A stretch of 64,000 nt of DNA from Bacillus spizizenii TU-B-10 (GTDB taxonomy: Bacteria; Bacillota; Bacilli; Bacillales; Bacillaceae), in assembly GCF_000227465.1 (NCBI RefSeq), contig NC_016047.1, forward strand, positions 3,266,857 through 3,330,856. The letters are read 5' to 3'. Of this stretch, positions 54,985 to 63,176 are shown one piece after another. Under the pieces are notes generated by a model, which saw nothing but the letters and a program-made list of their open reading frames with translations, ran no database searches and was not told the DNA's origin. The position numbers and the translations under genes are program-made. Numbering within the stretch: position 1 is the stretch's first letter; each line of letters starts with the position of its first letter.

Positions 54985-55452
54985 ATGAAGAGTGCGGATC
55001 AGTTAATGTCCGATATCCAATTATCGCTTCAGGCGCTCTTTCAAAAGATACAGCCTGAAATGCTAGAAAGCATGGAGAAACAAGGTGTCACCCCAGCGCA
55101 GCTGTTTGTGCTGGCCAGCTTAAAGAAACACGGCAGCCTCAAGATTTCTGAAATTGCCGAGCGTATGGAGGTTAAGCCAAGCGCGGTGACGCTAATGGCT
55201 GATCGCCTTGAACAAAAAAATCTTATCGCCAGAACACACAACACAAAAGACAGGCGAGTGATTGATCTCAGTCTTACTGATGAAGGAGACAGAAAGTTCG
55301 AGGAGGTTTTGGCGGGCAGAAAAGCCATTATGGCGCGATACCTTTCCTTCTTGACGGAGGAGGAAATGCTTCAGGCGGCGCATATTACAGAAAAGCTCGC
55401 ACAAGCAGCGGAAACTGATGAAAAGCAAAACATGAAAGAAGGAAACGGATGA
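54985..55452 (+). CDS. yusO: YusO, MarR-family regulator
   Basis: A 155-residue MarR winged-helix protein. The DNA-binding core is LKISEIAERMEVKPSAVTLMADRLEQKNLI near residue 54 and the wing is RTHNTKDRRVIDLSLTDEG. The second of two nearby ATGs has the better 8-nt spacing from GAGGGG. It ends one base before yusP and most likely represses the yusOP operon, sensing a compound pumped by YusP. Confidence 0.92.
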   Translation: MKSADQLMSDIQLSLQALFQKIQPEMLESMEKQGVTPAQLFVLASLKKHGSLKISEIAERMEVKPSAVTLMADRLEQKNLIARTHNTKDRRVIDLSLTDEGDRKFEEVLAGRKAIMARYLSFLTEEEMLQAAHITEKLAQAAETDEKQNMKEGNG

Positions 55453-55453
55453 A

Positions 55454-57070
55454 ATGAGTAATGAAGGCAAACAATCAAAACGAACGTTATTAATAACAGG
55501 CTTAATTATTGCCATGTTTTTTTCAGCTCTTGACGGTACCATTGTCGGAACGGCCATGCCGAAAATTGTCGGTGATCTGGGCGGTTTGAGCATGATGACC
55601 TGGCTGACAACTGCATATTTGTTAACATCAACAACCATTGTTCCAATTGCCGGTAAACTGGCCGATTTATTGGGACGCCGCATTGTCTATGTATCAGGAT
55701 TAATTATTTTTATGGCAGCTTCTGCTTTGTGCGGGATGGCCAACAATATGACAGAATTGATTATCTTCCGAGGACTGCAGGGAATCGGTGGGGGCATTAT
55801 GATGCCGATGGCGATGATTGTCATCGGTGACTTGTTCACAGGAAAACAGCGTGCTAAATTCCAAGGGGTCTTTGGCGCGATTTACGGGCTAGCTTCAGTG
55901 ATTGGGCCGCAAATCGGCGGCTGGATTGTAGACTCACTAAACTGGAAATGGGTTTTCTATATTAACCTTCCAGTCGGAATTATTGCGGTTATTTTTATTG
56001 CCAGAGGATTGCAGGGCCGTCAGCAGACTGGTCCGATCAACTTCGATATCGCTGGTATTTTCACGATGATTGTCGGGGTTGTCAGCCTCCTTCTCGCCCT
56101 AAGCTTTGGCGGAAAAGATTATGCGTGGGGCTCATGGCAGATTCTTGGCTTGTTCGCACTCGCGCTGATCGGCATTGTCAGCTTTATTATCGTAGAATCA
56201 AAAGCAAAAGAGCCAATCCTGCCAATGTATTTATTTAAAAACAGAACGTTTACATTTTTAAACCTGATCGGCTTCTTTATGAGTATCGGAATGTTTGGTG
56301 CCATTACGTTTGTTCCTTTCTTTATGCAGGGAATTGTCGGAGTCAGCGCGTCTGAATCAGGTACAATTATGACACCGATGATGATCTCTATGATTATTAC
56401 AAGTATTATCGGCGGCCAGCTTGTTTACAAAGTCGGCATTAAACCGCAAATTATTACAGGCATGATAGTTATGGCCGGAGGATTCCTGCTGTTAACGACT
56501 TTGGACCTTGATACGAGTAAGCTTGTTGCTACATCGTATATGGCAATTATTGGTCTAGGAATGGGTCTGGTTATGCCGATTCTGACACTAGCTTTACAGG
56601 AAAGCTTTTCGAAGGAGGAGCTTGGGGTTGTCACCTCTTCCAGCCAATTCTTCCGTTCTATCGGAGGAACATTCGGCATTACCATGCTGGGAGCCGTAAT
56701 GAATGCAAGATCAGGAAGTTTATTAACAGATAAACTGGTGCCGTACTTAGACTCACTTCCGGCACAGGCAAGCTCATTTGCCTCCCAGCTAAAGGGTATG
56801 ATTGATACAAATCCGCAAGGGCTGCTGCAATCACTGTTCAGCCCGGACGCAATCAAACAAATCCCTGCGGCTTTCTCATCCCATATTATGCCGATATTAA
56901 AAACATCGTTGATGGATTCACTCCACAGCGTGTTTTATACAGGCCTGATCTTTATCGCCGTCGGAGCCGTATTTACATTGTTCTTAAAACCTATCAAGCT
57001 ATCAAATAAGAAAACGGGAGAACAAGTAAAGGAGAAAGCGGCACAAGCCGTTGAATCCCCTTCCCATTAA
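55454..57070 (+). CDS. yusP: YusP, DHA2-type multidrug efflux transporter
   Basis: A 538-residue major facilitator with 14 transmembrane segments. Motif A is GKLADLLGRRIVYVSGL near residue 76, and motif C-like GAIYGLASVIGPQIGGW lies near residue 138, which mark drug/proton antiporters of the EmrB/QacA family. Motif D1 LDGTIVGTAMPKI is at the N-terminus. It is transcribed with yusO. Its natural substrate is unknown. Confidence 0.93.
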   Translation: MSNEGKQSKRTLLITGLIIAMFFSALDGTIVGTAMPKIVGDLGGLSMMTWLTTAYLLTSTTIVPIAGKLADLLGRRIVYVSGLIIFMAASALCGMANNMTELIIFRGLQGIGGGIMMPMAMIVIGDLFTGKQRAKFQGVFGAIYGLASVIGPQIGGWIVDSLNWKWVFYINLPVGIIAVIFIARGLQGRQQTGPINFDIAGIFTMIVGVVSLLLALSFGGKDYAWGSWQILGLFALALIGIVSFIIVESKAKEPILPMYLFKNRTFTFLNLIGFFMSIGMFGAITFVPFFMQGIVGVSASESGTIMTPMMISMIITSIIGGQLVYKVGIKPQIITGMIVMAGGFLLLTTLDLDTSKLVATSYMAIIGLGMGLVMPILTLALQESFSKEELGVVTSSSQFFRSIGGTFGITMLGAVMNARSGSLLTDKLVPYLDSLPAQASSFASQLKGMIDTNPQGLLQSLFSPDAIKQIPAAFSSHIMPILKTSLMDSLHSVFYTGLIFIAVGAVFTLFLKPIKLSNKKTGEQVKEKAAQAVESPSH

Positions 57071-57077
57071 TAGAGTG

Positions 57078-57107
57078 CCCCGCGGATACCAATCCGCGGG
57101 GTTTTGT
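57078..57107 (+). terminator. Terminator after yusP
   Basis: CCCCGCGGAT and ATCCGCGGGG form a perfect 10-bp stem with a four-base loop and TTTTGTT tail. Confidence 0.93.
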
Positions 57108-57490
57108 TATTCGATCATCTGAGCCCTTCCATTTCCGAAGGACCAATCCTCATCCTGATTTCCGGCCAGCATAATAAACACATCTTCTTTTCTTACGCCA
57201 AGCTGGGAATGAATCCGGCTCGCGATTGAGTGGTAAAGGGATTTTTTCTGTTCAGTTGTTCTTGACTGTTTCAAGGTAAAATGAATGTATATCAGTTCAT
57301 TGGTGCGCTCGACCTGCAGATAAGACGGATCATAAAAAAATTCACTATTTTCATATTGCCTGATGACTTGAAAGTAGTCATCTTCCGGCACATTAATTTC
57401 TTCGATCATCGATTGGTGAATGGTCCTGCTTAGTTTTTGAAGCCACGCTTCACTTCTTCCCGCCCGTAAATGAATCTGTACAAATGGCAT
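57107..57490 (-). CDS. yusQ: YusQ, tautomerase-superfamily protein
   Basis: A 127-residue protein of the 4-oxalocrotonate tautomerase superfamily. The start is set at the ATG directly before proline (MPFVQIHLRAGRS), since removal of Met exposes the catalytic Pro1 of this family; a GGGGG stands just upstream. It has two beta-alpha-beta halves, the second at LIYIHFTLKQSRTTEQKKSL. It lies 18 bp after an SDR gene, so both may act in one pathway. Substrate unknown. Confidence 0.85.
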   Translation of the reverse strand: MPFVQIHLRAGRSEAWLQKLSRTIHQSMIEEINVPEDDYFQVIRQYENSEFFYDPSYLQVERTNELIYIHFTLKQSRTTEQKKSLYHSIASRIHSQLGVRKEDVFIMLAGNQDEDWSFGNGRAQMIE

Positions 57491-57508
57491 CCCCCGCATC
57501 TCCTCTCT

Positions 57509-58249
57509 TTACAGCGTCTGTCCGCTGTCAATCGTGATGATTTGGCCTGTGAGTGATTCCTGTTCAACAAGCGAACAAATCAATTTGGCGACTTCATCCG
57601 GTTCAGCGATACGCTGTAACAGCAAAGTGCCGATCATGCTTTTCATTTTTTCTTCCCGGCCAGCCCACCATCTCGTTGCGACAGCTCCCGGTGCTACACC
57701 GCTCACCCTGATTTCGGGCGCTAAGGCGTGGGCCAATGATTTCGTTAAACCGTGCACCGCCGATTTTGACACTGCATAAGGCATAGATGAACCCGCCCCG
57801 GTTAACCCTGCGATGCTGCCGACATTTACGATCGCTCCAGCCTTGCTTTTTTTCATGAACGGAACCACTGCCCGCGCGCAGAAAAACATCCCTTTCACAT
57901 TGACAGCGTATAACTCATCCCAGATGTCTTCTGTCGCAGCTTTAAGATCATCCATTGGAATGTGCCGTGTAATGCTGGCATTATTGACTAAAACATCAAT
58001 CGTGCCGTATGTTTTCACGATTGATTGAACCATGTCCTGCACTTCGCTGTTTTTTGATACATCCGCTTGGATGGCGAAGGCTCGGCCGCCAGCTTTTTTA
58101 ATCATATCCACTGTTTCCTGCGCTTCGGATTGTGAACGTGAATAATTCACCGCAACAATCGCTCCGCGTTTTGCCAATTCCATACTGGCTGCTCGTCCGA
58201 TTCCTGTGCCGCCCCCCGTTACGAGAGCTATTTTGTTCATTACATTCAT
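57509..58249 (-). CDS. Short-chain dehydrogenase/reductase (FabG-like; yusR/yusS locus)
   Basis: A 246-residue SDR. The cofactor motif is ALVTGGGTGIGRAASMELAKRG, followed by NNASITR near residue 86. The catalytic Ser is in NVGSIAGLTGAGSSMPY and Tyr-x3-Lys in YAVSKSAVHG near residue 152. AAGGAG lies 9 nt before the ATG. In B. subtilis 168, as I remember, this locus is annotated as two pieces, yusR and yusS; here the frame is whole. It is divergent from the LysR gene yusT, its likely regulator, and precedes yusQ. Confidence 0.88.
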   Translation of the reverse strand: MNVMNKIALVTGGGTGIGRAASMELAKRGAIVAVNYSRSQSEAQETVDMIKKAGGRAFAIQADVSKNSEVQDMVQSIVKTYGTIDVLVNNASITRHIPMDDLKAATEDIWDELYAVNVKGMFFCARAVVPFMKKSKAGAIVNVGSIAGLTGAGSSMPYAVSKSAVHGLTKSLAHALAPEIRVSGVAPGAVATRWWAGREEKMKSMIGTLLLQRIAEPDEVAKLICSLVEQESLTGQIITIDSGQTL

Positions 58250-58337
58250 TGCCGCCACTCCTTGCTGTTGATTAACATCTCTTGCTGATTCCATTGTAAT
58301 CCAGGTCAGGTGTTACGTATAATGATTGTTAAAGATA

Positions 58338-58364
58338 CTTGCTATCACTCAGATTGATAGCAAG
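58338..58364. promoter_or_regulatory. Inverted repeat in the SDR-yusT spacer
   Basis: CTTGCTATC and GATAGCAAG form a perfect 9-bp inverted repeat with a 9-bp spacer, 19 bp before the yusT start. A LysR-type binding site (autoregulation and control of the divergent SDR-yusQ pair) is the natural reading. Confidence 0.55.
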
Positions 58365-58382
58365 CGAACGGAGGAGTTCAAC

Positions 58383-59270
58383 ATGGAAAGTGGAGATTTA
58401 CGTGTGTTTCAAATGGTAGCCCGTGAAGGCTCCATTACGAAAGCAGCCCTGCAGCTTGGCTATGTGCAATCGAATGTCACAGCCAGAATTCAGCAATTGG
58501 AAGCTGAGCTGGGCACCATCCTGTTTTTGCGCCACAATCGGGGTATGACACTTTCTGCAAGCGGAAAACTGCTGCTCGACTACGCAAATAAAATTATCGG
58601 CCTGCTGGATGAAGCGTCTAAAGCGCTCTTATCTACTGTAGAGCCAAGCGGACCGCTTATGATCGGCTCCACTCAGACAACAGCCGCGGTAAGGCTTCCG
58701 AAACTTCTGGCTTCTTATTATGAAGAACACCCAAACGTCCAGTTGTCTTTAACAACAGGACATACACAATTCCTCCTTGATAAAGTTCTCCGGTATGAAT
58801 TAGATGGCGCATTTATCGGATGCGAATGCAATCATCCTGAGCTCGAATCCTATCCTGCATTTGAGGAAGAACCAGTAGTTGTTTCAGCTGCCTCCATATC
58901 CGATGCAGAGGAAGCCATCAAAAAGCCGATTCTCGTTTACAGCACAGGCTGTTCGTATCGAGAGACACTTGAAAAATGGCTGCGAACTGTCGGTGTCACA
59001 CAGCCGGTCATTATGGAATTTGGTACGCTTGAAGCGATTATCGGCGGGGTTACAGCAGGTCTTGGCATCTCGTTGCTGCCGAGAACGGTTGTACAGAAAC
59101 ACGAGGCTGAAGGGTCGATTCGATTGTACCCGCTGCCCAAAGCTCTCAGACAGATGAAAACAGAATTTATTGTCCGAAAGGATTCGTTTATCAGCAGCGC
59201 GCTGCGGACCTTTATGGATTCCTTTGCGCCAGATAAAACGGCAGAATCACAAAAAAACAGTCTGCTATAA
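58383..59270 (+). CDS. yusT: YusT, LysR-family regulator
   Basis: A 295-residue LysR-type regulator. The N-terminal helix-turn-helix is GSITKAALQLGYVQSNVTARIQQLEAELG near residue 16. The C-terminal substrate-binding-like domain begins at PLMIGSTQTTAAVRLPKLLA near residue 90. ACGGAGGAG precedes this ATG. It is divergent from the SDR-yusQ genes, the usual layout for LysR targets. Confidence 0.92.
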   Translation: MESGDLRVFQMVAREGSITKAALQLGYVQSNVTARIQQLEAELGTILFLRHNRGMTLSASGKLLLDYANKIIGLLDEASKALLSTVEPSGPLMIGSTQTTAAVRLPKLLASYYEEHPNVQLSLTTGHTQFLLDKVLRYELDGAFIGCECNHPELESYPAFEEEPVVVSAASISDAEEAIKKPILVYSTGCSYRETLEKWLRTVGVTQPVIMEFGTLEAIIGGVTAGLGISLLPRTVVQKHEAEGSIRLYPLPKALRQMKTEFIVRKDSFISSALRTFMDSFAPDKTAESQKNSLL

Positions 59271-59289
59271 TTGGCAGACTGCTTTTTTA
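59250..59289. terminator. Bidirectional terminator between yusT and yusU
   Basis: CAGTCTGC and GCAGACTG form an 8-bp stem flanked by runs of A and T. It covers the yusT 3' end and lies at the convergent yusU stop. Confidence 0.9.
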
Positions 59290-59290
59290 G

Positions 59291-59536
59291 CTATTGTTTG
59301 TTTCGATGCGCTTCATTTAATTCCTTAATATGCTGAATGATATCTTTAATGCCCTGCTTCGCGTCAGGATATGTCGCATTCCAATGTTTAGCGAGCGGCG
59401 GCATGCTTTTGGCTATATGTGTGTACAAAATCCATTGCTTCACTTCTTCTTTTAGCTCATTGTTTGTGTCACCAAGCAGAAGCTCAGTATACTTCTCCAG
59501 CAATCCATCCAGCTGCTCCTGAAGTTTTTGTTCCAT
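59291..59536 (-). CDS. yusU: YusU, small helical protein of unknown function
   Basis: An 81-residue protein (MEQKLQEQLDGLLEKYTELL), almost wholly helical, with a WILYTHIAKSMPPLAKHW segment. AAAGGAAG precedes the ATG. It follows yusV by about 70 bp on the same strand and may be co-transcribed. No known domain is recognised. Confidence 0.75.
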   Translation of the reverse strand: MEQKLQEQLDGLLEKYTELLLGDTNNELKEEVKQWILYTHIAKSMPPLAKHWNATYPDAKQGIKDIIQHIKELNEAHRNKQ

Positions 59537-59604
59537 TTTCCATCTTCCTTTCGAAAAAACAGCAAGGAGCTTTCTCAAGTAAAAGCTCCTTTCGCTGGCG
59601 TTAT

Positions 59605-60432
59605 TTATCCATGTGATGTGAAAGCCGCTTCCTGGACAATGCATCTGCCCCTGCCATGAGGAATGCAAAGAGGCGTTCCGAACAGCGGGTCCTGTGTGAC
59701 CTGACAGTTCATAGAAAACACATTTTGCACAAGATCACAAGTGATGACCTCTTCCGGACGGCCTTCAGCATAAATCTGTTTATCTTTTATGGCCACAAGA
59801 TGATGCGCATAGCGGCATGCCAAGTTTAAGTCATGGAGAACCATGACAATCGTCCGCTCTTCCTTTTCATTCAGCTCAAACAGCAAATCAAGAATTTCAA
59901 TTTGGTGCGTCATGTCTAAATACGTCGTCGGCTCGTCTAAAAGGATAATGTCAGTCTCCTGTGCAAGCGTCATCGCGATCCAAGCCCGCTGGCGCTGTCC
60001 GCCTGACAAAGAATCGACGGCGCGGTCAGCCATGTCCTCAAGCTTTGTTGCTTTAAGCGCTCGCTCAACTGCTTCCTCATCCTCTTTTGACCATTGTTTC
60101 AGCCAGTTTTGATAAGGATATCTTCCTTGCTTCACCAGCTGATGTACTGTCAGCCCCTCTGGAGCCGAAGGACCCTGCGGCAGGATTGCGAGCTCTTTTG
60201 CGACTTCCTTTGTCGGAAGCTTGGCAATCGCTCTTCCTTCCAGCAGCACTGAACCGCCTCTCGGCTTCATCAATCGCGCTAATGAACGTAAAAGTGTCGA
60301 TTTTCCGCAGCCGTTGCTGCCAATAAATACGGTAATTTCACCTTTGGGAATTGTTAAATTCAACTCATCAATAATAACGGCATCCCCGTATCCTAAGCTC
60401 AGCGTTTCTGTAGAAATTGCACTCATACCCAT
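59605..60432 (-). CDS. yusV: YusV, iron-siderophore ABC transporter ATPase
   Basis: A 275-residue FecE/FepC-type ATPase: Walker [20 protein letters not shown] near residue 37, [16 protein letters not shown], Walker [16 protein letters not shown] and H-loop [14 protein letters not shown]. It is known as the shared ATPase for several siderophore permeases of B. subtilis, which fits the lack of permease genes beside it. AGGAG precedes the ATG (a second ATG follows two codons later). A perfect Fur box lies upstream, so iron limitation should induce it. Confidence 0.94.
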   Translation of the reverse strand: MGMSAISTETLSLGYGDAVIIDELNLTIPKGEITVFIGSNGCGKSTLLRSLARLMKPRGGSVLLEGRAIAKLPTKEVAKELAILPQGPSAPEGLTVHQLVKQGRYPYQNWLKQWSKEDEEAVERALKATKLEDMADRAVDSLSGGQRQRAWIAMTLAQETDIILLDEPTTYLDMTHQIEILDLLFELNEKEERTIVMVLHDLNLACRYAHHLVAIKDKQIYAEGRPEEVITCDLVQNVFSMNCQVTQDPLFGTPLCIPHGRGRCIVQEAAFTSHG

Positions 60433-60585
60433 AACCGCTCCTTTTTGCTGGCTTTTTAGCAGCACTATGTATTGCACGTTTTCTATATACATGCGTTTTA
60501 AGTCAATTGTCATCAATGCAAGTGATTCGATATTCAGCCATTTGATTGGTCATATATCCCTCATTGTAGCAGAAAACAATGACTT

Positions 60586-60600
60586 TGAAAATCATTTTCA
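60586..60600. promoter_or_regulatory. Fur box upstream of yusV
   Basis: TGAAAATCATTTTCA is a perfect 7-1-7 inverted repeat matching the Bacillus Fur box (TGATAATNATTATCA-type) closely. It stands about 155 bp before yusV, in the spacer to yusW. Confidence 0.88.
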
Positions 60601-60648
60601 ATTAGTTTTTTGGACATAATTGGCGTTTATGGGGTATTTAGCACAAGG

Positions 60649-61086
60649 TTATTTCTTAATTTCTCTGACTGAGCCGTTCTTCAGCTTCAGCTTTAAGTTG
60701 ATATGATCATAATGGCTGTCCAGATTAAATGCTGCCAGTACACTGTGGATCACTTCTGTTTCTGCCATTTGGTCTGTCACGGAAAGCTCGCTCAGGATCA
60801 TTTTCATCTCATCTAGCGCTTCTTCTCCCTCCTGTTTGACGCCGGAGAGCTTATCCTGTATTTCCGCTGTTTCCCGAGTCCCATTTTTTGTATATATACT
60901 TTCATAACGATTATGCTCACCATCTCCGTAGCTCACGCGAAGCGAGAAATTGCTGTAAGGAACGGACTTCTGCTGGGTGATGGCTGTATTTTCTCCTTCT
61001 GCCTGCTGCTGATCTTCATTGAGACGGCAGCCCGCAATCAGAACCACTGCGAGACAAACAGCCACGGCTGCTCTGATCAAACGCAT
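60649..61086 (-). CDS. yusW: YusW, putative lipoprotein
   Basis: A 145-residue protein whose lipobox VLIAGC puts the modified cysteine at residue 20. It should be anchored outside the membrane. After a glutamine-rich linker it has FSLRVSYGDGEHNRYESIYT and a C-terminal YusW-type domain ending NLKLKLKNGSVREI. GGGGGG precedes the ATG. It lies just upstream of the yusV Fur box, on the same strand. Function unknown. Confidence 0.82.
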   Translation of the reverse strand: MRLIRAAVAVCLAVVLIAGCRLNEDQQQAEGENTAITQQKSVPYSNFSLRVSYGDGEHNRYESIYTKNGTRETAEIQDKLSGVKQEGEEALDEMKMILSELSVTDQMAETEVIHSVLAAFNLDSHYDHINLKLKLKNGSVREIKK

Positions 61087-61159
61087 ATGTTTCCCCCCTG
61101 TAGGATTCCATTTATTTTAGGTATATCCAGAGAATGAAATCCTCATTCAGAGGAGAATT

Positions 61160-61190
61160 GAAAAAGCCGGGGCGTATAACGCCACGGCTT
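61160..61190 (-). terminator. Terminator of yusX
   Basis: AAGCCGTGGCG and CGCCCCGGCTT form a strong stem with one mismatch and TTTTTC tail on the minus strand. Confidence 0.88.
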
Positions 61191-61234
61191 CAGCGTGTCG
61201 ACAAATGCTCGCCCTTCCTAGACTTCAAGGGTTT

Positions 61235-63043
61235 TCATTCACGCTCAAAAGATTCAGTCAGTTGCAAAAAGTCTTCCGCGTCACGCACGGCTAGCTTGAT
61301 GGCATTCTCCCAGAAATCGCGCTTCGTGATATCAGCACTCAAATGCTTCATCGCCAACTCTTCCACAGTCATAGAAGCCGTATCCTGCAATAGTGCGATA
61401 TATTTCTCTTCAAACCCGTTTTTTTCTTCAAGCGCCAGTGCGTAAATGCCCAGAGAAAACAGATAGCCGAACGTATAAGGGAAATTGTAAAATGGCACCC
61501 TCGTGATATGGAAGTGCAGCTTTGATGCCCAAAAGAGCGGATGGTACTCTCCTAACGAATTGCAGTATGCCTCTTTTTGCGCCTCTTCCATCAGCTCATT
61601 CAAACGGCCGGCCGGGACGACTCCCCGCTTTCGTTCTTCGTAAAATCTCGTTTCGAATAAGAACCTTGCATGTATATTCATGAAGAACGCAACGCTTCTT
61701 TGCACTTTATCCTCAAGAAGGACAAGCTTTTCTTCCTTCGTCTCCGCTTGCTGGACAGTCGCGTCCGCCACAATCATCTCTGCGAACGTCGAGGCCGTTT
61801 CCGCGACGTTCATAGCGTAGGAACGGTTTAACGGCCTGACGTTGAGCATCGCTTCCTGATGGAACGCGTGTCCGAGCTCATGTGCAAGCGTTGAGACATT
61901 TGAGGCACTTCCCGAAAACGTCATGAAAATCCGCGATTCTCCGCTGTCCGGAAAGCTCGTGCAAAAGCCGCCGACTCTTTTTCCGCTCCTGTTTTCCGCT
62001 TCAATCCAGCGGTCCCGAAACGCTTTTTCTGTGAAAGAGGACAGCTTTTTGCCAAACGTTGAAAACTGGCTGACAATGACATTTGCAGCTTCATCATATG
62101 AATAGACCTTTCCATCAGAACCAATTGGGGCCTCAACATCGTACCAGCTAAGCTTTTCAAGGCCGAGCATGGATGCTTTCCGGTTCAAAAACTGAACGAA
62201 CGGCTGCTTGTTTTCAGTGATGACCTGCCACATCGTATCCAGTGTTTCTTTTTTCATTCTGTTGATCTGCAGCGGCTCCTTCAGGACATTCTCCCAGCCG
62301 CGCGCTTTATAGGTTTCAAGCCGGAACCCCGCCAAATGATTGAGCGTGTTGCTGAAAATATCCTGTTTGCTTTCCCAAGCTTGATGCAAACGTTCATATA
62401 TTGTTTTTCTGACAGCGCGGTCTTGATGGTCCATCACATTTTCAGCCTGACCGACAGACAATTGCTTGTTCACACCGTTTTCCTCATACGGTATTGTCAT
62501 TTTTCCGACAACCATATTGTATAAGTCACTCCAAGCATGATATCCGTCCACCGCAAGGTTTCCAATCAGTTTTTCTTTACCCGGGCTGAGCTTTTCGGCA
62601 ACCCTCTGTCTTCTTTCATTTAATATGTACGATACATAGCGTAACCCCGGCTTTGTTAATAATTCATTCCAAACGTTTTGTTCAATGGCCACCAGTTTAT
62701 GATCTAATGTGACGAGGGATGATTGAAAATCTGCGGAAAGCCGATTCATGAGTGACTGATGCTCAGTAGCCTTTTGATCACTGATATTCTGGGCCTGAAG
62801 GCAAGCAACAAAAGCGCCGGCCTGCTGAAGCTTGACAGATGTCTGTTCGAATAAATCAAGCAAAGCAATCAGTCCTTCAGCATCTTCAGGCGATTCAGGC
62901 ACCTGAAACGCCTCAGTCATGTCTTGAAAGGCACTCAGACTTTGTGACAGCTTCTCGATATATTTCTTGAATTCTTCTGATTGGCTCCCGCCCTTAAAAA
63001 ATGAATCAAGATCCCATCTTTGGTCTACCCCTTGCAGCGCCAT
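61235..63043 (-). CDS. yusX: YusX, M3-family oligoendopeptidase (PepF-like)
   Basis: A 602-residue zinc metallopeptidase of family M3. The zinc motif is LAHELGHAFHQEA near residue 390 (HExGH form), with the third ligand glutamate in ETASTFAEMIV 26 residues on. The C-terminal YTFGYLFSLGIYAL is typical of PepF/oligoendopeptidase F. No signal peptide, so it degrades peptides in the cytoplasm. AAAGGGG precedes the ATG. Monocistronic, with own terminator, and divergent from yusZ. Confidence 0.93.
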   Translation of the reverse strand: MALQGVDQRWDLDSFFKGGSQSEEFKKYIEKLSQSLSAFQDMTEAFQVPESPEDAEGLIALLDLFEQTSVKLQQAGAFVACLQAQNISDQKATEHQSLMNRLSADFQSSLVTLDHKLVAIEQNVWNELLTKPGLRYVSYILNERRQRVAEKLSPGKEKLIGNLAVDGYHAWSDLYNMVVGKMTIPYEENGVNKQLSVGQAENVMDHQDRAVRKTIYERLHQAWESKQDIFSNTLNHLAGFRLETYKARGWENVLKEPLQINRMKKETLDTMWQVITENKQPFVQFLNRKASMLGLEKLSWYDVEAPIGSDGKVYSYDEAANVIVSQFSTFGKKLSSFTEKAFRDRWIEAENRSGKRVGGFCTSFPDSGESRIFMTFSGSASNVSTLAHELGHAFHQEAMLNVRPLNRSYAMNVAETASTFAEMIVADATVQQAETKEEKLVLLEDKVQRSVAFFMNIHARFLFETRFYEERKRGVVPAGRLNELMEEAQKEAYCNSLGEYHPLFWASKLHFHITRVPFYNFPYTFGYLFSLGIYALALEEKNGFEEKYIALLQDTASMTVEELAMKHLSADITKRDFWENAIKLAVRDAEDFLQLTESFERE

Positions 63044-63176
63044 AATACAAAACCCCTTTCCTTCTTTCGTTTTATTATAGAACAATTCTGAATTATTGTA
63101 TAAAAATTTCTTTTATAGGCGTCATTTTCCGTTCATGATTGTACAATAGCTGTAGCAGTTAAATAGGAGGTATATC

